From contig NZ_NJGY01000001.1 of assembly GCF_002250505.1 (NCBI RefSeq), positions 379,676 to 443,675 on the forward strand: a DNA stretch of 64,000 nt, written 5' to 3'. Every line of letters starts with the position of its first letter. Within the stretch, counting starts at the first letter, position 1. Source of the stretch: Janthinobacterium sp. PC23-8. Lineage in GTDB: Bacteria > Pseudomonadota > Gammaproteobacteria > Burkholderiales > Burkholderiaceae_D. Made by a program: the position numbers and the translations under genes. Below are positions 35,076 through 44,500 of this stretch, in pieces. The notes beneath the pieces were generated by a model. That model did not search any database. It was not told where the DNA came from and saw only the letters and a list, made by a program, of their open reading frames with translations.

Positions 35076-37130
35076 TCAACCTAAACGTAGCGTTGAACTA
35101 CGGCTATCTTCCAAGGGAAGCAAAAATCCGGTCATTTTCTTGTGGTCCGCACTTGCAGAATCAGATTTTTTCCTGCCGCGATTTTCTCCCATCAATTCAA
35201 CCCATTTCCCGAACGCCGACGCAATCTCCGCCTTCGTCCCGCCCCCGCCATCGACCAATCCCCCGCTAAGCATGCGCCACACCCGCTTGCGCAAGTCCCG
35301 GGCCACGCGGTAATCGACGGTGGCGATATTGATTTCGCTGTCGACGGCCATGCTGCGCTGGTTCAGGTTGGCGCTGCCCAAGGTCATGAATACGTCGTCG
35401 ACCAGCATCAATTTGGAATGGATGTAGATTTCACGGTAGCGCCAGCGGTCGGTGTCGAACGCGCTGACATTGAGCATGGCCACCGAGACCTTCAGCCCGA
35501 ACTCGCTTTCGAGCGTCATCGCGCCCGGTTTGTTGATGCCGTTGGAGTGCCGCACCACGTCGGGCAACTTGACTTCAACCTCGTTGGTGATGCCGAATCC
35601 GCCTCTGACACGCCGGGTTTTCGGCTGCTTGTTGTAGTCATCGATCATCGTGTTTTGTCCCGTCATGCCATCGTGCTGCCCGAGTGCCGCCAGCGTGTCG
35701 TGGGTGCGCGGCACCATCTGCGCGCGCTCGGGCACCGGGATGACGATGAACACGTGCATGATGGGCATATCACGCATGGTCTTGCCGGCCTTGACACTGC
35801 CGGCCTTCCAGGCGGCGACCACCTTCTTGCGCTCGGCCAGCAAATGCCTGGCCCATTCCTCATACTGGAAATACTGGTTTTCCACGTACAGGTAGCCGGC
35901 CGCCAGGCTGGCCTGGGTCACCGCGCGAAAGTAGGTTTCCTTGATGGTCTTGTCCTGCTCCTCGGGCTGCGTCAGGACGATCTGCACGGTGGAGTCGCTT
36001 GGTCCGGCCTTATCCAACAGTCGTGCCGGTGGGCTACCACATGGCAACTCCCGGCTAACACAGTCGGTGGAAGCCGAACGCGTGCGGTCGTCGATCGCGC
36101 GATCCCATGCCTTCACGAAATTGTTGTACAGCGCGATCAGCGCACGACCGCCGTCGATGCGGCAGGCATAATCCTGGTACGGTTTCAGCGTGGCAAACCC
36201 GCCGTCCGCGGCCATTCCTTGCAAGCACTCGCGCCGCTCGTTGACGCCGCCCTGTTCGCGCCGCGTATCGTCGAGCAGATGGGCCGTCGTATCCCAATAA
36301 TCGGTCACCGAGTTCAGGCCCATCACGTAACCGACGGCCTTGGCTCCCTCTTTGTGGTCGAAATCGATCAGGACCGGCTTCTGGTGATGCGTGCCCAGGT
36401 ATTGCATGCCGGGCTTTTCGATTTCCAGCATCGTCAAGCCGCGCGGCTGGTTGATTTCGGTCGCGATACTCTTGCTGATCGCGGCGCTGTCGCCATGGCG
36501 CAAGCGAATCTCCAGACCTCCAAACAGACCCTTGAACGCGAGCACATACCAACTGTAGCAATATTCTTCACGCGCCAGCATCGGGATATCCTCGGGCGGG
36601 ATCCTATCGCCCCTGTAACCGCCGCTAACCCTCTCTTTCCTGGCGACCGCGTCCTGCAACATCGCCAGGCTGGCTTTAGCGCTGATGTCGTCGGCACGCT
36701 GTCCACTGTTTTTCCATGGCGAGGTGCCGTGCGAATAGCCCGGCATATTGTGCACCATTGGCGAGCCGATCCGGTCATGCCAGATCAGCAGCCGCACTTT
36801 GACGTGACGCCGTGCGGCGTCGATCAGCAAGTCGCCAAACGTTTCGCCGCGCGGCCAGGTGGCGCTGTTGCCGCGCACCAGTTCCATGCCCGGGTCGAAA
36901 CCCCAGCAGCACAGGTCGATGGACTTTTCAGCCCTGGCGATCTCGCCAGCGATGTCGGCGAACCCTTCCTGTCCGCAAATGAACAGCGTCAGCTTGTTGT
37001 TATGCGTAATCGGGTGGCTGGCATTGCCTTTCAGGTTGCGGTTTTCCAGCAGCCACTGGAGCGAACTGGTGGCAGTGCGGCCGACCTCGTCGATGTGGGT
37101 GGTTTCAGTGCGCTTGGTCGATTCCGGCAT
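35076..37130 (-). CDS. Type VI secretion phospholipase D effector (Tle5-like)
   Basis: A 684-residue protein with two complete HKD motifs: H249-x-K251-x4-D256 (HQKPVLID) and H571-x-K573-x4-D578 (HSKLMLVD followed by GSANLNQRSM). It also has an N-terminal FICGQEGFADIAGEIARAEKSIDL segment found in bacterial PLDs. There is no signal peptide, consistent with delivery by VgrG. Tle5 enzymes hydrolyse phosphatidylethanolamine in recipient membranes. ATG 37130 follows TGGAGA, 26 bp after vgrG. The stop is next to the immunity gene start. Confidence 0.85.
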   Translation of the reverse strand: MPESTKRTETTHIDEVGRTATSSLQWLLENRNLKGNASHPITHNNKLTLFICGQEGFADIAGEIARAEKSIDLCCWGFDPGMELVRGNSATWPRGETFGDLLIDAARRHVKVRLLIWHDRIGSPMVHNMPGYSHGTSPWKNSGQRADDISAKASLAMLQDAVARKERVSGGYRGDRIPPEDIPMLAREEYCYSWYVLAFKGLFGGLEIRLRHGDSAAISKSIATEINQPRGLTMLEIEKPGMQYLGTHHQKPVLIDFDHKEGAKAVGYVMGLNSVTDYWDTTAHLLDDTRREQGGVNERRECLQGMAADGGFATLKPYQDYACRIDGGRALIALYNNFVKAWDRAIDDRTRSASTDCVSRELPCGSPPARLLDKAGPSDSTVQIVLTQPEEQDKTIKETYFRAVTQASLAAGYLYVENQYFQYEEWARHLLAERKKVVAAWKAGSVKAGKTMRDMPIMHVFIVIPVPERAQMVPRTHDTLAALGQHDGMTGQNTMIDDYNKQPKTRRVRGGFGITNEVEVKLPDVVRHSNGINKPGAMTLESEFGLKVSVAMLNVSAFDTDRWRYREIYIHSKLMLVDDVFMTLGSANLNQRSMAVDSEINIATVDYRVARDLRKRVWRMLSGGLVDGGGGTKAEIASAFGKWVELMGENRGRKKSDSASADHKKMTGFLLPLEDSRSSTLRLG

Positions 37131-37156
37131 GGCGTTCTCCAGTCAGTGCAAGGTGA

Positions 37157-39928
37157 TCATTGAAAGCTGCGGCCGTCGCAGGTAGCGTCGAGCGCGCGCA
37201 AGCCACGGTTCGACAGCTTCTGTTCGCCGTCCGGTGCCGCACTGGCATCGAAGCATGCGCTGGCCTGCAATGAAAACTCCTCGCCATTGCCAAGGACGAC
37301 ACGGTAGCGTGGCGTGCCGTCCTGGTGCGCGATCAGGATGCGGCCGAATTCGTCGGTCAGGCCTTGCCCGACTTCGACGTCCCCCTTGTACAGCGTGTAC
37401 GGCACGTTGGCACACTGGCCGCCATCCGCACGGGCCTGTATCGTATGCTGCAACTGCCCTGCTACCGGCGCGATGGGCGGTTCCATCTCCGGTTGCGGCC
37501 GGTTTTTCGGCGCCAGCGTTTCCAGGTTTCCATGAAACAGCGTCGGCGACGCGGTAAAAAACTGTACCTTGTCGCCAATTTCGAGCATGCAATCGGCCCC
37601 ATGCAGGCGCACGCCTTTGCGGCCGCGAATAGTCACCCAGTCGGCTTGGCTGATCAATTCCAGTACCTTGTTGGCGACGATCTCGACCGCATCGGTTTGC
37701 GCCGCGATCTGCACCGGGCCGGCTGCGGCGATCAGTTTCATGCCTGCCTTGTGGACGAACAGGCGCAGCGCTGCACCGATGCTGGCGAACAGGCCGCCGC
37801 CGGCCGCCATCGACAGGTCGCGCCCGGTCGTCAGCGCGGTGTGCCCGGCGCTGGCGATGTGCGTAGATTGCGCGGTCGTCGTTTCGATGCCGGCCGGGCT
37901 GGCCAGCACCAGATGCGGTGCCGCCAACTCGGGAAATACGCCTTCGCCACCGCCGGCACCCTTGATCGCGGCATGCTGGGATTTCAGCTCATCGGCGGCG
38001 GCGCCCTGCTGGGCGGCGCTTTCTTGCGCGCCGTAATGCTGCGCCAAGGCGGCAAGCGCCTTGTGCCGCTCAGCCGCCTCGGCCAACCGGCGCAAGGTTT
38101 CATCCATGCTTTTGATAGACGAGGCGGCGCCAGGGCGCGCCTCGGTGGTCAGCAACATGCCGCGGCCGGCGCGCGCCACGCCCCAGGCGTCTGACGCCAG
38201 TTCCCAGCCCTCGCCACGACCATCCTTGCGCCCGCTGGCGTCTTCGATGCGGCTGATGCAGCCGAGCGACAATTGGCTGTGCTGATGATCGCTTTTCAGT
38301 TGCGCCTGGATGCGCTGGTGCGTGTCATCAAACACCAACTGGTTGCCGCGCACGCCGTAGCCGCCGCCAGGCATCAGCTCGGCGCTGCGCCAGCCGCCAA
38401 GCATGCATTGCCCCGGCAAATTCCACGGCGGCGCATGGTTGCCGTTGTACACCGCGCCGACAATCACGGGACGGTCGATATTGCCGTTAAGAAACTGGAT
38501 CAGCACTTCCTGGCCGATGCGCGGCAACGCGATCTGGCCGAACGCCTGGCCCGCCCAAGGCGTCATGACCCTGATCCATGGCGAACTGCCCGCGTCGAAC
38601 TTGCCCAGCCGGTCCCAGTGGAACTGCACCTTCACCCGCCCCAGCGCGTCGGTATGGATGGTTTCGCCTGCCGGCCCGGTGACCATCGCGGTCTGCACGC
38701 CGGAAAATGTACAAGGCGTGCTGTTGAACAGCCGCCCCGGATACCAGCGGATGCTCTTGCGGATACAGCTGAAACGGTTTTCATAATGCGACTTCGCGCC
38801 CGGCCCTGCCTGGTAATTGTTGCTGGCGATATGATCGACCGACAGGATCAGGTATTCGCGCGAGCCGATGTCCGGGCGCGCCGCTTCACCTCTGGCCGGC
38901 ATGGATTGCTTGCCGCTGAAGTGGCCGCCCAGCGTGAAACTGCGCCCGGCCTGGGCGCAGCGGTGATTGCCGCCCGCTTCGAAGTATTGCGCCCGGCAGT
39001 TGTGTTCCTCCATGCGGCGTTGCGCCAGCGCGTCGCCGTCGTCAATGTCGGCATAGCCATAGCCGGTGTCCTGATACAGTTCATGGGCAAACACGTCACC
39101 CTGCTGGTGCAGCGCATAGCCGCTGGCGCGGGTGGCATACGGATGCTTGTAGTTGAAGCTGGCCAGCGTGAGCGAGCCTGAAGCGATCTTCCGTATGGCC
39201 TGCCAATCGCGTATGCCGTCGCGCTCCAGCGAGCCTGCACCGCTGCGAAATACCATCTCGTCCGCTACACTGGCATGGCGGTCGCTGGGGTCGATGCTGT
39301 CGCTCAGGCAGGTATTGTCGCCCAGACAGAGCGCGTGACCGTCGGCGCGATGTTCATACCAATAATGGAGTCCCTGCTCTTCCCAGCGCCGGTGCAGATG
39401 GTTGTAATCGGTTTCATTATGCTGGTTGGCGCAGCTTAATATCGCTTTATCTTCTTGCAGCCGGTTTTGCCAGTCGCGCTGCAAATAATGCTCGAAGGTC
39501 GTTTCGCTGATGTCGATGACCGTGCGTCCGTGGAACGAGACGTTGTCCATGCGCAGCCTGGAAAACGCCAGCCAGGGTTGCAGCACCATCTGGTAGAACG
39601 CGAAACCGCCATCGCTGCGCAACAGGCGAAATTCGCCGACATAACCATTAAAATGGCGCAAGCTGCCGTCATCGCGCACCATCGAAATCGTGACCATGCG
39701 TCCCATCATCGCTGTCAGGGGAACGTGGAGATTGTCGGACAGCAGTTCGGCCTCGAAGCGGAAGTCGCGTGACATTTCCTCGTGCGCCCGCAAGCTGTTG
39801 ACCAGCAGCGCGGTATCGGGCGGACCATCGTCGTGCGGAAAATCCATGCGCAGGAAGCGGCTGTCCTGGACCCGCCGGCCTGCTGCGAAAAGGCGCGCCA
39901 GATCGGCTGCCAGCCTGCCATCATCCAT
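37157..39928 (-). CDS. vgrG: Type VI secretion spike protein VgrG with C-terminal cargo domain
   Basis: A 923-residue VgrG. It has a gp27-like base (LRAHEEMSRDFRFEAELLS), a gp5-like OB fold (DALGRVKVQFHWDR, PWAGQAFGQIALPRIGQEVLIQF, GAVYNGNHAPPW), and a DUF2345 beta-helix (LLTTEARPG, then LVLASPAGIETTTAQSTHI). A C-terminal extension after about residue 825 (VPYTLYKGDVEVGQGLTDEFGRILI) resembles the transthyretin-like adaptors that load phospholipase effectors. The start at 39928 has AGGAGGCGAG directly upstream, ruling out the in-frame ATG at 40000. No Hcp, PAAR or T6SS structural gene is in the window. Confidence 0.92.
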   Translation of the reverse strand: MDDGRLAADLARLFAAGRRVQDSRFLRMDFPHDDGPPDTALLVNSLRAHEEMSRDFRFEAELLSDNLHVPLTAMMGRMVTISMVRDDGSLRHFNGYVGEFRLLRSDGGFAFYQMVLQPWLAFSRLRMDNVSFHGRTVIDISETTFEHYLQRDWQNRLQEDKAILSCANQHNETDYNHLHRRWEEQGLHYWYEHRADGHALCLGDNTCLSDSIDPSDRHASVADEMVFRSGAGSLERDGIRDWQAIRKIASGSLTLASFNYKHPYATRASGYALHQQGDVFAHELYQDTGYGYADIDDGDALAQRRMEEHNCRAQYFEAGGNHRCAQAGRSFTLGGHFSGKQSMPARGEAARPDIGSREYLILSVDHIASNNYQAGPGAKSHYENRFSCIRKSIRWYPGRLFNSTPCTFSGVQTAMVTGPAGETIHTDALGRVKVQFHWDRLGKFDAGSSPWIRVMTPWAGQAFGQIALPRIGQEVLIQFLNGNIDRPVIVGAVYNGNHAPPWNLPGQCMLGGWRSAELMPGGGYGVRGNQLVFDDTHQRIQAQLKSDHQHSQLSLGCISRIEDASGRKDGRGEGWELASDAWGVARAGRGMLLTTEARPGAASSIKSMDETLRRLAEAAERHKALAALAQHYGAQESAAQQGAAADELKSQHAAIKGAGGGEGVFPELAAPHLVLASPAGIETTTAQSTHIASAGHTALTTGRDLSMAAGGGLFASIGAALRLFVHKAGMKLIAAAGPVQIAAQTDAVEIVANKVLELISQADWVTIRGRKGVRLHGADCMLEIGDKVQFFTASPTLFHGNLETLAPKNRPQPEMEPPIAPVAGQLQHTIQARADGGQCANVPYTLYKGDVEVGQGLTDEFGRILIAHQDGTPRYRVVLGNGEEFSLQASACFDASAAPDGEQKLSNRGLRALDATCDGRSFQ

Positions 39929-40016
39929 CTCGCCTCCTGCGCAATTGTTTCCCTGGCTTATGCTAACCAGGGTGAGCGCTGGCATCTTGATGAAACTCAA
40001 CTAGTTGCCCATACGT

Positions 40017-40052
40017 AAAAAAGCCGCATCGGCCCGGAGGCGGATGCGGCTT
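40017..40052 (-). terminator. Terminator after the S46 peptidase gene
   Basis: AAGCCGCATC (40021-40030) pairs with GATGCGGCTT (40043-40052), a perfect 10-bp stem. On the minus strand it runs directly into TTTTTT. It lies 19 bp past the S46 peptidase stop and insulates vgrG from upstream transcription. Confidence 0.85.
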
Positions 40053-40070
40053 GCGTTCAGCGACCGACGA

Positions 40071-42227
40071 CTATTTCTTCGCTGTTTTTGCGGGCTTCGG
40101 ATACTTGATCGTCATTTCCGCCAGCAGGTTGTCGGCATGGTCGACTTCTTTCATGACCCACAGCATGTAGCGGATATCGAGATGGATGGCGCGCGTAATG
40201 GCCGTATCGAAGTACCAGTCCTTGGTGATCGATTCATAGGTCGAATCGAAGTTCAGGCCGATCAGCTCGCCACGCTTGTTCATCACGGCCGAGCCGGAGT
40301 TGCCGCCGGTGGTGTCGGCGCTGGTCAGGAAGTTGACCGGCACGGTGCCCAGCACCGGATCACGGAACTGGCCGTAGCGTTTTTCCCTGACGGCGTCGAG
40401 CAGGCCTTGCGGCGCCTCGAAGGGCGCCTTGCCGGTGACTTTTTCAACGATACCTTCGACGGTGGTAAACGGCCCCTTGCTGATGCCATCGCGCGGCGAG
40501 TATGGCGCCACAGTGCCATAGGTCACGCGCAGGGTCCCGTTGGCGTCCGGGTAGACCGGTTTGCCTTGCGACTGTTTCCAGGCGATCACCGCTTGCATGT
40601 ATTGCGGAATCACGCGCTCGAGGTTGCCGTCGATTTCCTTGCGCCGCTCTTCCAGCGCGGCCGCGACCGGCTGCAATGTGATGGCCAGTTGCACGAAAGC
40701 GTCGTCGGACTGCCCGAACGCCGCCTGGTCTTTTTCCAGCCAGGCCAGGCGTTTGGCGGTGTCGGCCAGTTGCGTCTTCGTGTACAGGGCGACGACGGCG
40801 TTCGGCGCCGGCAGCAGCGCGTCCAGGCCTTGCGGATGGCTCTTCGCGGCCAGCGCGGCGTAGCGCTTCAGGCCCGCTTCGAAACGCGCCTGGTCGACCT
40901 TGTTCACATACGACTGTTCCAGGCGCGCCAGGCGGGCCTTGATAAAAGCCAGGTCGCGCTGCTGGTAGCCCGATTCGCGTTCGGCATCGGGCTTCTTGCC
41001 TTCCTGCGCGTAGCGGTACAAGGAGCGCGCGCTTTTCAGCAGGTCGCTATTGGTGGCCACCGACCAGGCGAACTCTTCGTCGCTCAGGGCCATGTCGCTG
41101 GCGATTGCCGCGTCCAGTTCGGCCAGCAGGGTCGGCGACACGTTCGGCTGTTTTGCGTACCAGGCGCGGAACTGCGCATCCTGCACGTCCTTGATGGCGG
41201 CGATATCCTTGCGCGCGAAACCGTCGAGCAGGCCCTGGGTTTTCTTGAGCACGTTGTTGATGCTTTTGACCACGCTGGCGTAGCGCACTTGCGCGGCGGC
41301 GTCGCCATGGGTGGCGTCGGCCATCACGGCCAGGTCGGCCTGCAGCTCGGCCACTTTCAAAGGGAAGGCCGCATCGCGCGCATAGCGGATTTCCGATGGC
41401 AGCTTGTAGCGGCTGGTGCGTCCCGGGTAGCCGGCCAGCAAAATGCCGTCGCCGGCCTTGATGCCTTCGGCCGACACCACCAGGAAGTCCTTCGACTGGT
41501 AGGGCACGTTGTCCGGCGACGGATCGGCCGGGCGGCCGTCCTTGCCCACGTAGGCGCGCAAAAAGGAATAGTCGCCCGTGTGGCGCGGCCATTCGTAGTT
41601 GTCGATGTCGCCGCCGAAGTTGCCGATCTTGTCCGACGGCGCGTACACCAGGCGCACGTCGCGTATCATCATCTGGCGGATGCGGTAGTACTCGAGGCCG
41701 CGATGGAAGGCCGGCACCGAGCAGCGGTACATCTTGTCCGTCTCGCATTCGGCGATCAGGTCCTTGATGCGTTTTTCCACCGCTTCATGGCGCGCGCGGC
41801 CGGTCATGCTTGCCGTCAGTCCTTTCAACACGCGCTCGCTGACGTTTTCCACCTTGTCGGTGACATACACCAGGCTGTTCGGGCCACCCGGCAGCTCGGC
41901 GGAGCGGGTCCTGGCCAGGAAGCCGTCGGTGATGTAATTGTGTTCGGGGGTCGAATTGCGCTGCACCGCGCCATACGCGCAATGGTGATTCGTCACCACC
42001 AGGCCGGCGTTCGACACAAAGGCGGCCGAGCAGCCGCCCAGCGAGACGATGGCGCTCATCGGATGCTTGCTCAAGTCGGCCAGCTTTTCAGCAGGGATCT
42101 CGATGCCGACACGTTTGAGTTCGGCCTTCAGCTGCGGCAGTTGGTGTGGTTGCCACTGCCCTTCGTCGGCTTGTACGCCGGCGAACGCGCCCATCAGGGC
42201 GACTGGTAACACGATAGTCTTGAACAA
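40071..42227 (-). CDS. S46-family dipeptidyl-peptidase (DPP7/DPP11-like)
   Basis: A 718-residue exported peptidase with signal peptide (cleaved near GVQA-DE). The triad is visible: His in VVTNHHCAYG, Asp in GDIDNYEWPRHTGD, Ser in TTGGNSGSA. The position 18 residues after the catalytic serine, Gly in DPP7 and Arg in the acidic-specific DPP11, is Ser here (NFDSTYES). An acidic P1 preference is thus not expected. Translation starts at TTG 42227, supported by GGAGG six bases upstream and the signal peptide. It releases dipeptides from oligopeptides in the periplasm. Confidence 0.9.
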   Translation of the reverse strand: MFKTIVLPVALMGAFAGVQADEGQWQPHQLPQLKAELKRVGIEIPAEKLADLSKHPMSAIVSLGGCSAAFVSNAGLVVTNHHCAYGAVQRNSTPEHNYITDGFLARTRSAELPGGPNSLVYVTDKVENVSERVLKGLTASMTGRARHEAVEKRIKDLIAECETDKMYRCSVPAFHRGLEYYRIRQMMIRDVRLVYAPSDKIGNFGGDIDNYEWPRHTGDYSFLRAYVGKDGRPADPSPDNVPYQSKDFLVVSAEGIKAGDGILLAGYPGRTSRYKLPSEIRYARDAAFPLKVAELQADLAVMADATHGDAAAQVRYASVVKSINNVLKKTQGLLDGFARKDIAAIKDVQDAQFRAWYAKQPNVSPTLLAELDAAIASDMALSDEEFAWSVATNSDLLKSARSLYRYAQEGKKPDAERESGYQQRDLAFIKARLARLEQSYVNKVDQARFEAGLKRYAALAAKSHPQGLDALLPAPNAVVALYTKTQLADTAKRLAWLEKDQAAFGQSDDAFVQLAITLQPVAAALEERRKEIDGNLERVIPQYMQAVIAWKQSQGKPVYPDANGTLRVTYGTVAPYSPRDGISKGPFTTVEGIVEKVTGKAPFEAPQGLLDAVREKRYGQFRDPVLGTVPVNFLTSADTTGGNSGSAVMNKRGELIGLNFDSTYESITKDWYFDTAITRAIHLDIRYMLWVMKEVDHADNLLAEMTIKYPKPAKTAKK

Positions 42228-42325
42228 GGTAAGCCTCCATAAAAAGCAGGCGGAAGTATAGCGCGCCGGAGGGCACGCGTCGGCAAAAATTACTTCACTG
42301 CATTTTATGTATCACGGCGAACAAC

Positions 42326-44500
42326 TCAGGCCGGCAGGCGCAGCGGCACTTGCAGCCACAGGCGGCAACCAGTTCCCGAGGCCGGTGCGCCGATCTCGAC
42401 CTGGCCGGCCAGCGCGCGCACCCGTTCGCGGATGCCGATCAGGCCGAAACACTGCTTCTTGCGCTGCTGCTCGGCCGTGATGCCGACGCCGTTGTCGCTG
42501 ATGCTGAGATACACGGCGCGCGCATCCGAATGGAACTCCAGCTCGACCGCGCTGGCCTGCGCATGGCGCATGACGTTCGACAGCGCTTCCTGGACGATGC
42601 GAAACAGCGCCGTCTCGACCTGGCTGCCGATGGTGGCAAACAGCGCTTCGTCGCCGATGTGCAAGTGGCAGGCGATGCCGCTGCGCTTGCGGAAATCGCC
42701 CACCTGCCATTCGATGGCCGCCTGCAAGCCCAGGTCCAGCGCCATCGGCCGCAATTCGTTCATGATGCCGCGCACGCTCTTGATGGTCGTGTCGATATTG
42801 TCCAGCACCGACGCCACCCGGCGATGCAGGCGCGGATGCGCGTTTTGCGTGCGCGCGCTGAGCATGGAAATATCGATGCGCAAGGCCAGCAGGTTTTGTC
42901 CCAGCTCGTCGTGGATATCGCGCGAAATACGCTTGCGCTCGTCTTCCTTGACCGTTTCCAGGTGCAGCGCCAGCTGGCGCAGCTGGGCGTGGGACTGGCG
43001 CAGCGCGCTGTCCATCAACTTGCGTTCCGTGATGTCGGTATGGGCCACCACCACGCGCAGCGGACCTTCGCCACGGAAACGGCTGACCTTGGCCAGCGAC
43101 CAGTGCGCGCCGGCCCAGGTGACAAATTCATATTCGAGCGCGAAGGCGTCGGCATGGCCGGCAATCACCGACTTGATGCCGGCGGCCAGCTCGCGCCCGG
43201 CGCCGCGCTGCCAGCGCGGGTCCGTCTCGCAAAACTGCAGATATGGCAGATCGCCCGGCGCATGGCCTGCAAATTGCAGGCAAGCCTGGTTGGCATGCAC
43301 CAGGCCGCCATCCTGGTCCAGCACCAGCACGCGGTCCGACAGCGAATCGATGGTGGCGTGAAAAAAACGCTCGGCTTCGCGCAAGGCCTGCTGCGCCACT
43401 TCGCGCTGGTGCACTTCCTGGCGCAGATGCTGGTTGGCCAGCAGCAGCTCGGCCGTGCGGTCGATCACGCGCTGGTCGAGCTCGCGGTGCAGTTCGCGCA
43501 GCGACGCTTCGGCCAGCTTGCGTTCGGTGATATCGGAAAACACGCCGACAAAATGGGTGGTGGCGCCGTCTTGGGCGCGCATCGGCGTGATCGACAGCGA
43601 CTCGACGAAACGCTCGCCGGTCTTGCGCCGGTTGACCAGTTCGCCATACCAGTTGCCGTCGCGGCGCAGGCTGTCCCACATGCCGGCATAAAACTGCGGC
43701 GTGTGCGTGCCGGCGCCAAGAAAAGAAGGATCGCGGCCGATCGCCTCCTCGGCCAGATAGCCCGTAATGGCGGTAAAGGCGGGGTTGACGGAAATGATGC
43801 GGTTGCCGCTATCGGTCACCATCACGCCTTCGCGGATGGTATCGAGAATGACAAAGGCCCGCCGCAGCGCCGAATCGCGCGCCAGCTCGTCGCCGAGGTC
43901 GGTTACCAGCATGCGCACGCTGGCGCTGCCGGCGTCGAGGTTCGCTTCGATGCGCACCAGGCCGGCGACGGCCAGCGCGCCGCCCTCGCGCTGGCACTCG
44001 CGCTGGCACTCGCGCTGGAACAGCGGCGCCTCGTGCACCTGGCGCGCGCCGCTGTCGAACACCGCCGCGAGAAAGAGGCGGAAACAGCCTTGCGCTTCGG
44101 GTGCGATAAACTGCTCGAAACGCCGTTCCAGCAGCATGGCTTTGTCGCGCTGCAGCAAAATGCTGGCCGCCAGGTTGGCGCGCGTGATCACGCCATCGCG
44201 GTTGAGCGAAAAATAACTGACCGGCGCTTCCTCGTACAGCCGCGCATAGCGGTCGCGGCTGGTTTCGGACTCGATGCGCAGCTGTTCGAGCTCGGCCAGG
44301 GCGGCATTTTGCAACTGCAGCTCGATCTGGCTGACCTGCAATTCGTGCAACTGGCGCAGCATGTCTTCGCTCGACAGCGGCAACGGTGGTGCTTGCGTCA
44401 CCAGTTGCTCGGCCTGCTCACGCACCCTCACGCTGAACGGCTCGCCATCGCTGACTTTGCCTGTCTTGCCTGCCTTGCCTGTCTTGCCTGCCTTGTTCAC
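42326..44500 (-). CDS. Multi-PAS sensor histidine kinase, HisKA_3 (NarL-partner) type
   Basis: A 724-residue cytoplasmic kinase without membrane helices. It starts with a low-complexity AGKTGKAGKTGK repeat. Three PAS-like domains follow at about 75-190, 215-335 (GVMVTDSGNRIISVNPAFTAITGY) and 370-490. HisKA_3 carries the phospho-His in ERKRISRDIHDELGQNL (about 535), and a HATPase_c ends the protein (VQEALSNVMRHA, SDNGVGI, GLIGIRERV). It should phosphorylate a NarL/FixJ-type regulator, but none is adjacent. GTG 44500 overlaps the stop of the CheB-CheR gene as GTGA. Confidence 0.88.
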   Translation of the reverse strand: MNKAGKTGKAGKTGKVSDGEPFSVRVREQAEQLVTQAPPLPLSSEDMLRQLHELQVSQIELQLQNAALAELEQLRIESETSRDRYARLYEEAPVSYFSLNRDGVITRANLAASILLQRDKAMLLERRFEQFIAPEAQGCFRLFLAAVFDSGARQVHEAPLFQRECQRECQREGGALAVAGLVRIEANLDAGSASVRMLVTDLGDELARDSALRRAFVILDTIREGVMVTDSGNRIISVNPAFTAITGYLAEEAIGRDPSFLGAGTHTPQFYAGMWDSLRRDGNWYGELVNRRKTGERFVESLSITPMRAQDGATTHFVGVFSDITERKLAEASLRELHRELDQRVIDRTAELLLANQHLRQEVHQREVAQQALREAERFFHATIDSLSDRVLVLDQDGGLVHANQACLQFAGHAPGDLPYLQFCETDPRWQRGAGRELAAGIKSVIAGHADAFALEYEFVTWAGAHWSLAKVSRFRGEGPLRVVVAHTDITERKLMDSALRQSHAQLRQLALHLETVKEDERKRISRDIHDELGQNLLALRIDISMLSARTQNAHPRLHRRVASVLDNIDTTIKSVRGIMNELRPMALDLGLQAAIEWQVGDFRKRSGIACHLHIGDEALFATIGSQVETALFRIVQEALSNVMRHAQASAVELEFHSDARAVYLSISDNGVGITAEQQRKKQCFGLIGIRERVRALAGQVEIGAPASGTGCRLWLQVPLRLPA
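43985..44020. repeat. Three tandem copies of a 12-bp unit inside the histidine kinase gene
   Basis: The unit CTCGCGCTGGCA occurs at 43985-43996 and 43997-44008, and with one change at 44009-44020. It encodes RECQRECQRE in the linker of the first PAS region. Units are multiples of three, so copy-number change would alter linker length without breaking the frame. Confidence 0.8.
44461..44496. repeat. Two tandem copies of an 18-bp unit at the start of the histidine kinase gene
   Basis: CTGTCTTGCCTGCCTTGC repeats at 44461-44478 and 44479-44496, differing in the last base; each half is itself a near 9-bp repeat. It encodes the AGKTGK repeats immediately after the GTG start. Confidence 0.8.

Noticed and set aside
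35142..37163. 673-codon plus-strand ORF antisense to the phospholipase D gene
   Set aside because: It mirrors the high-GC reading of the real gene. The minus strand has two HKD motifs and a ribosome-binding site, while the plus frame encodes low-complexity His/Arg/Ala sequence with no recognisable domain.
40005..42209. 734-codon plus-strand ORF antisense to the S46 peptidase
   Set aside because: Shadow ORF; the minus strand has a signal peptide, full catalytic triad and terminator.
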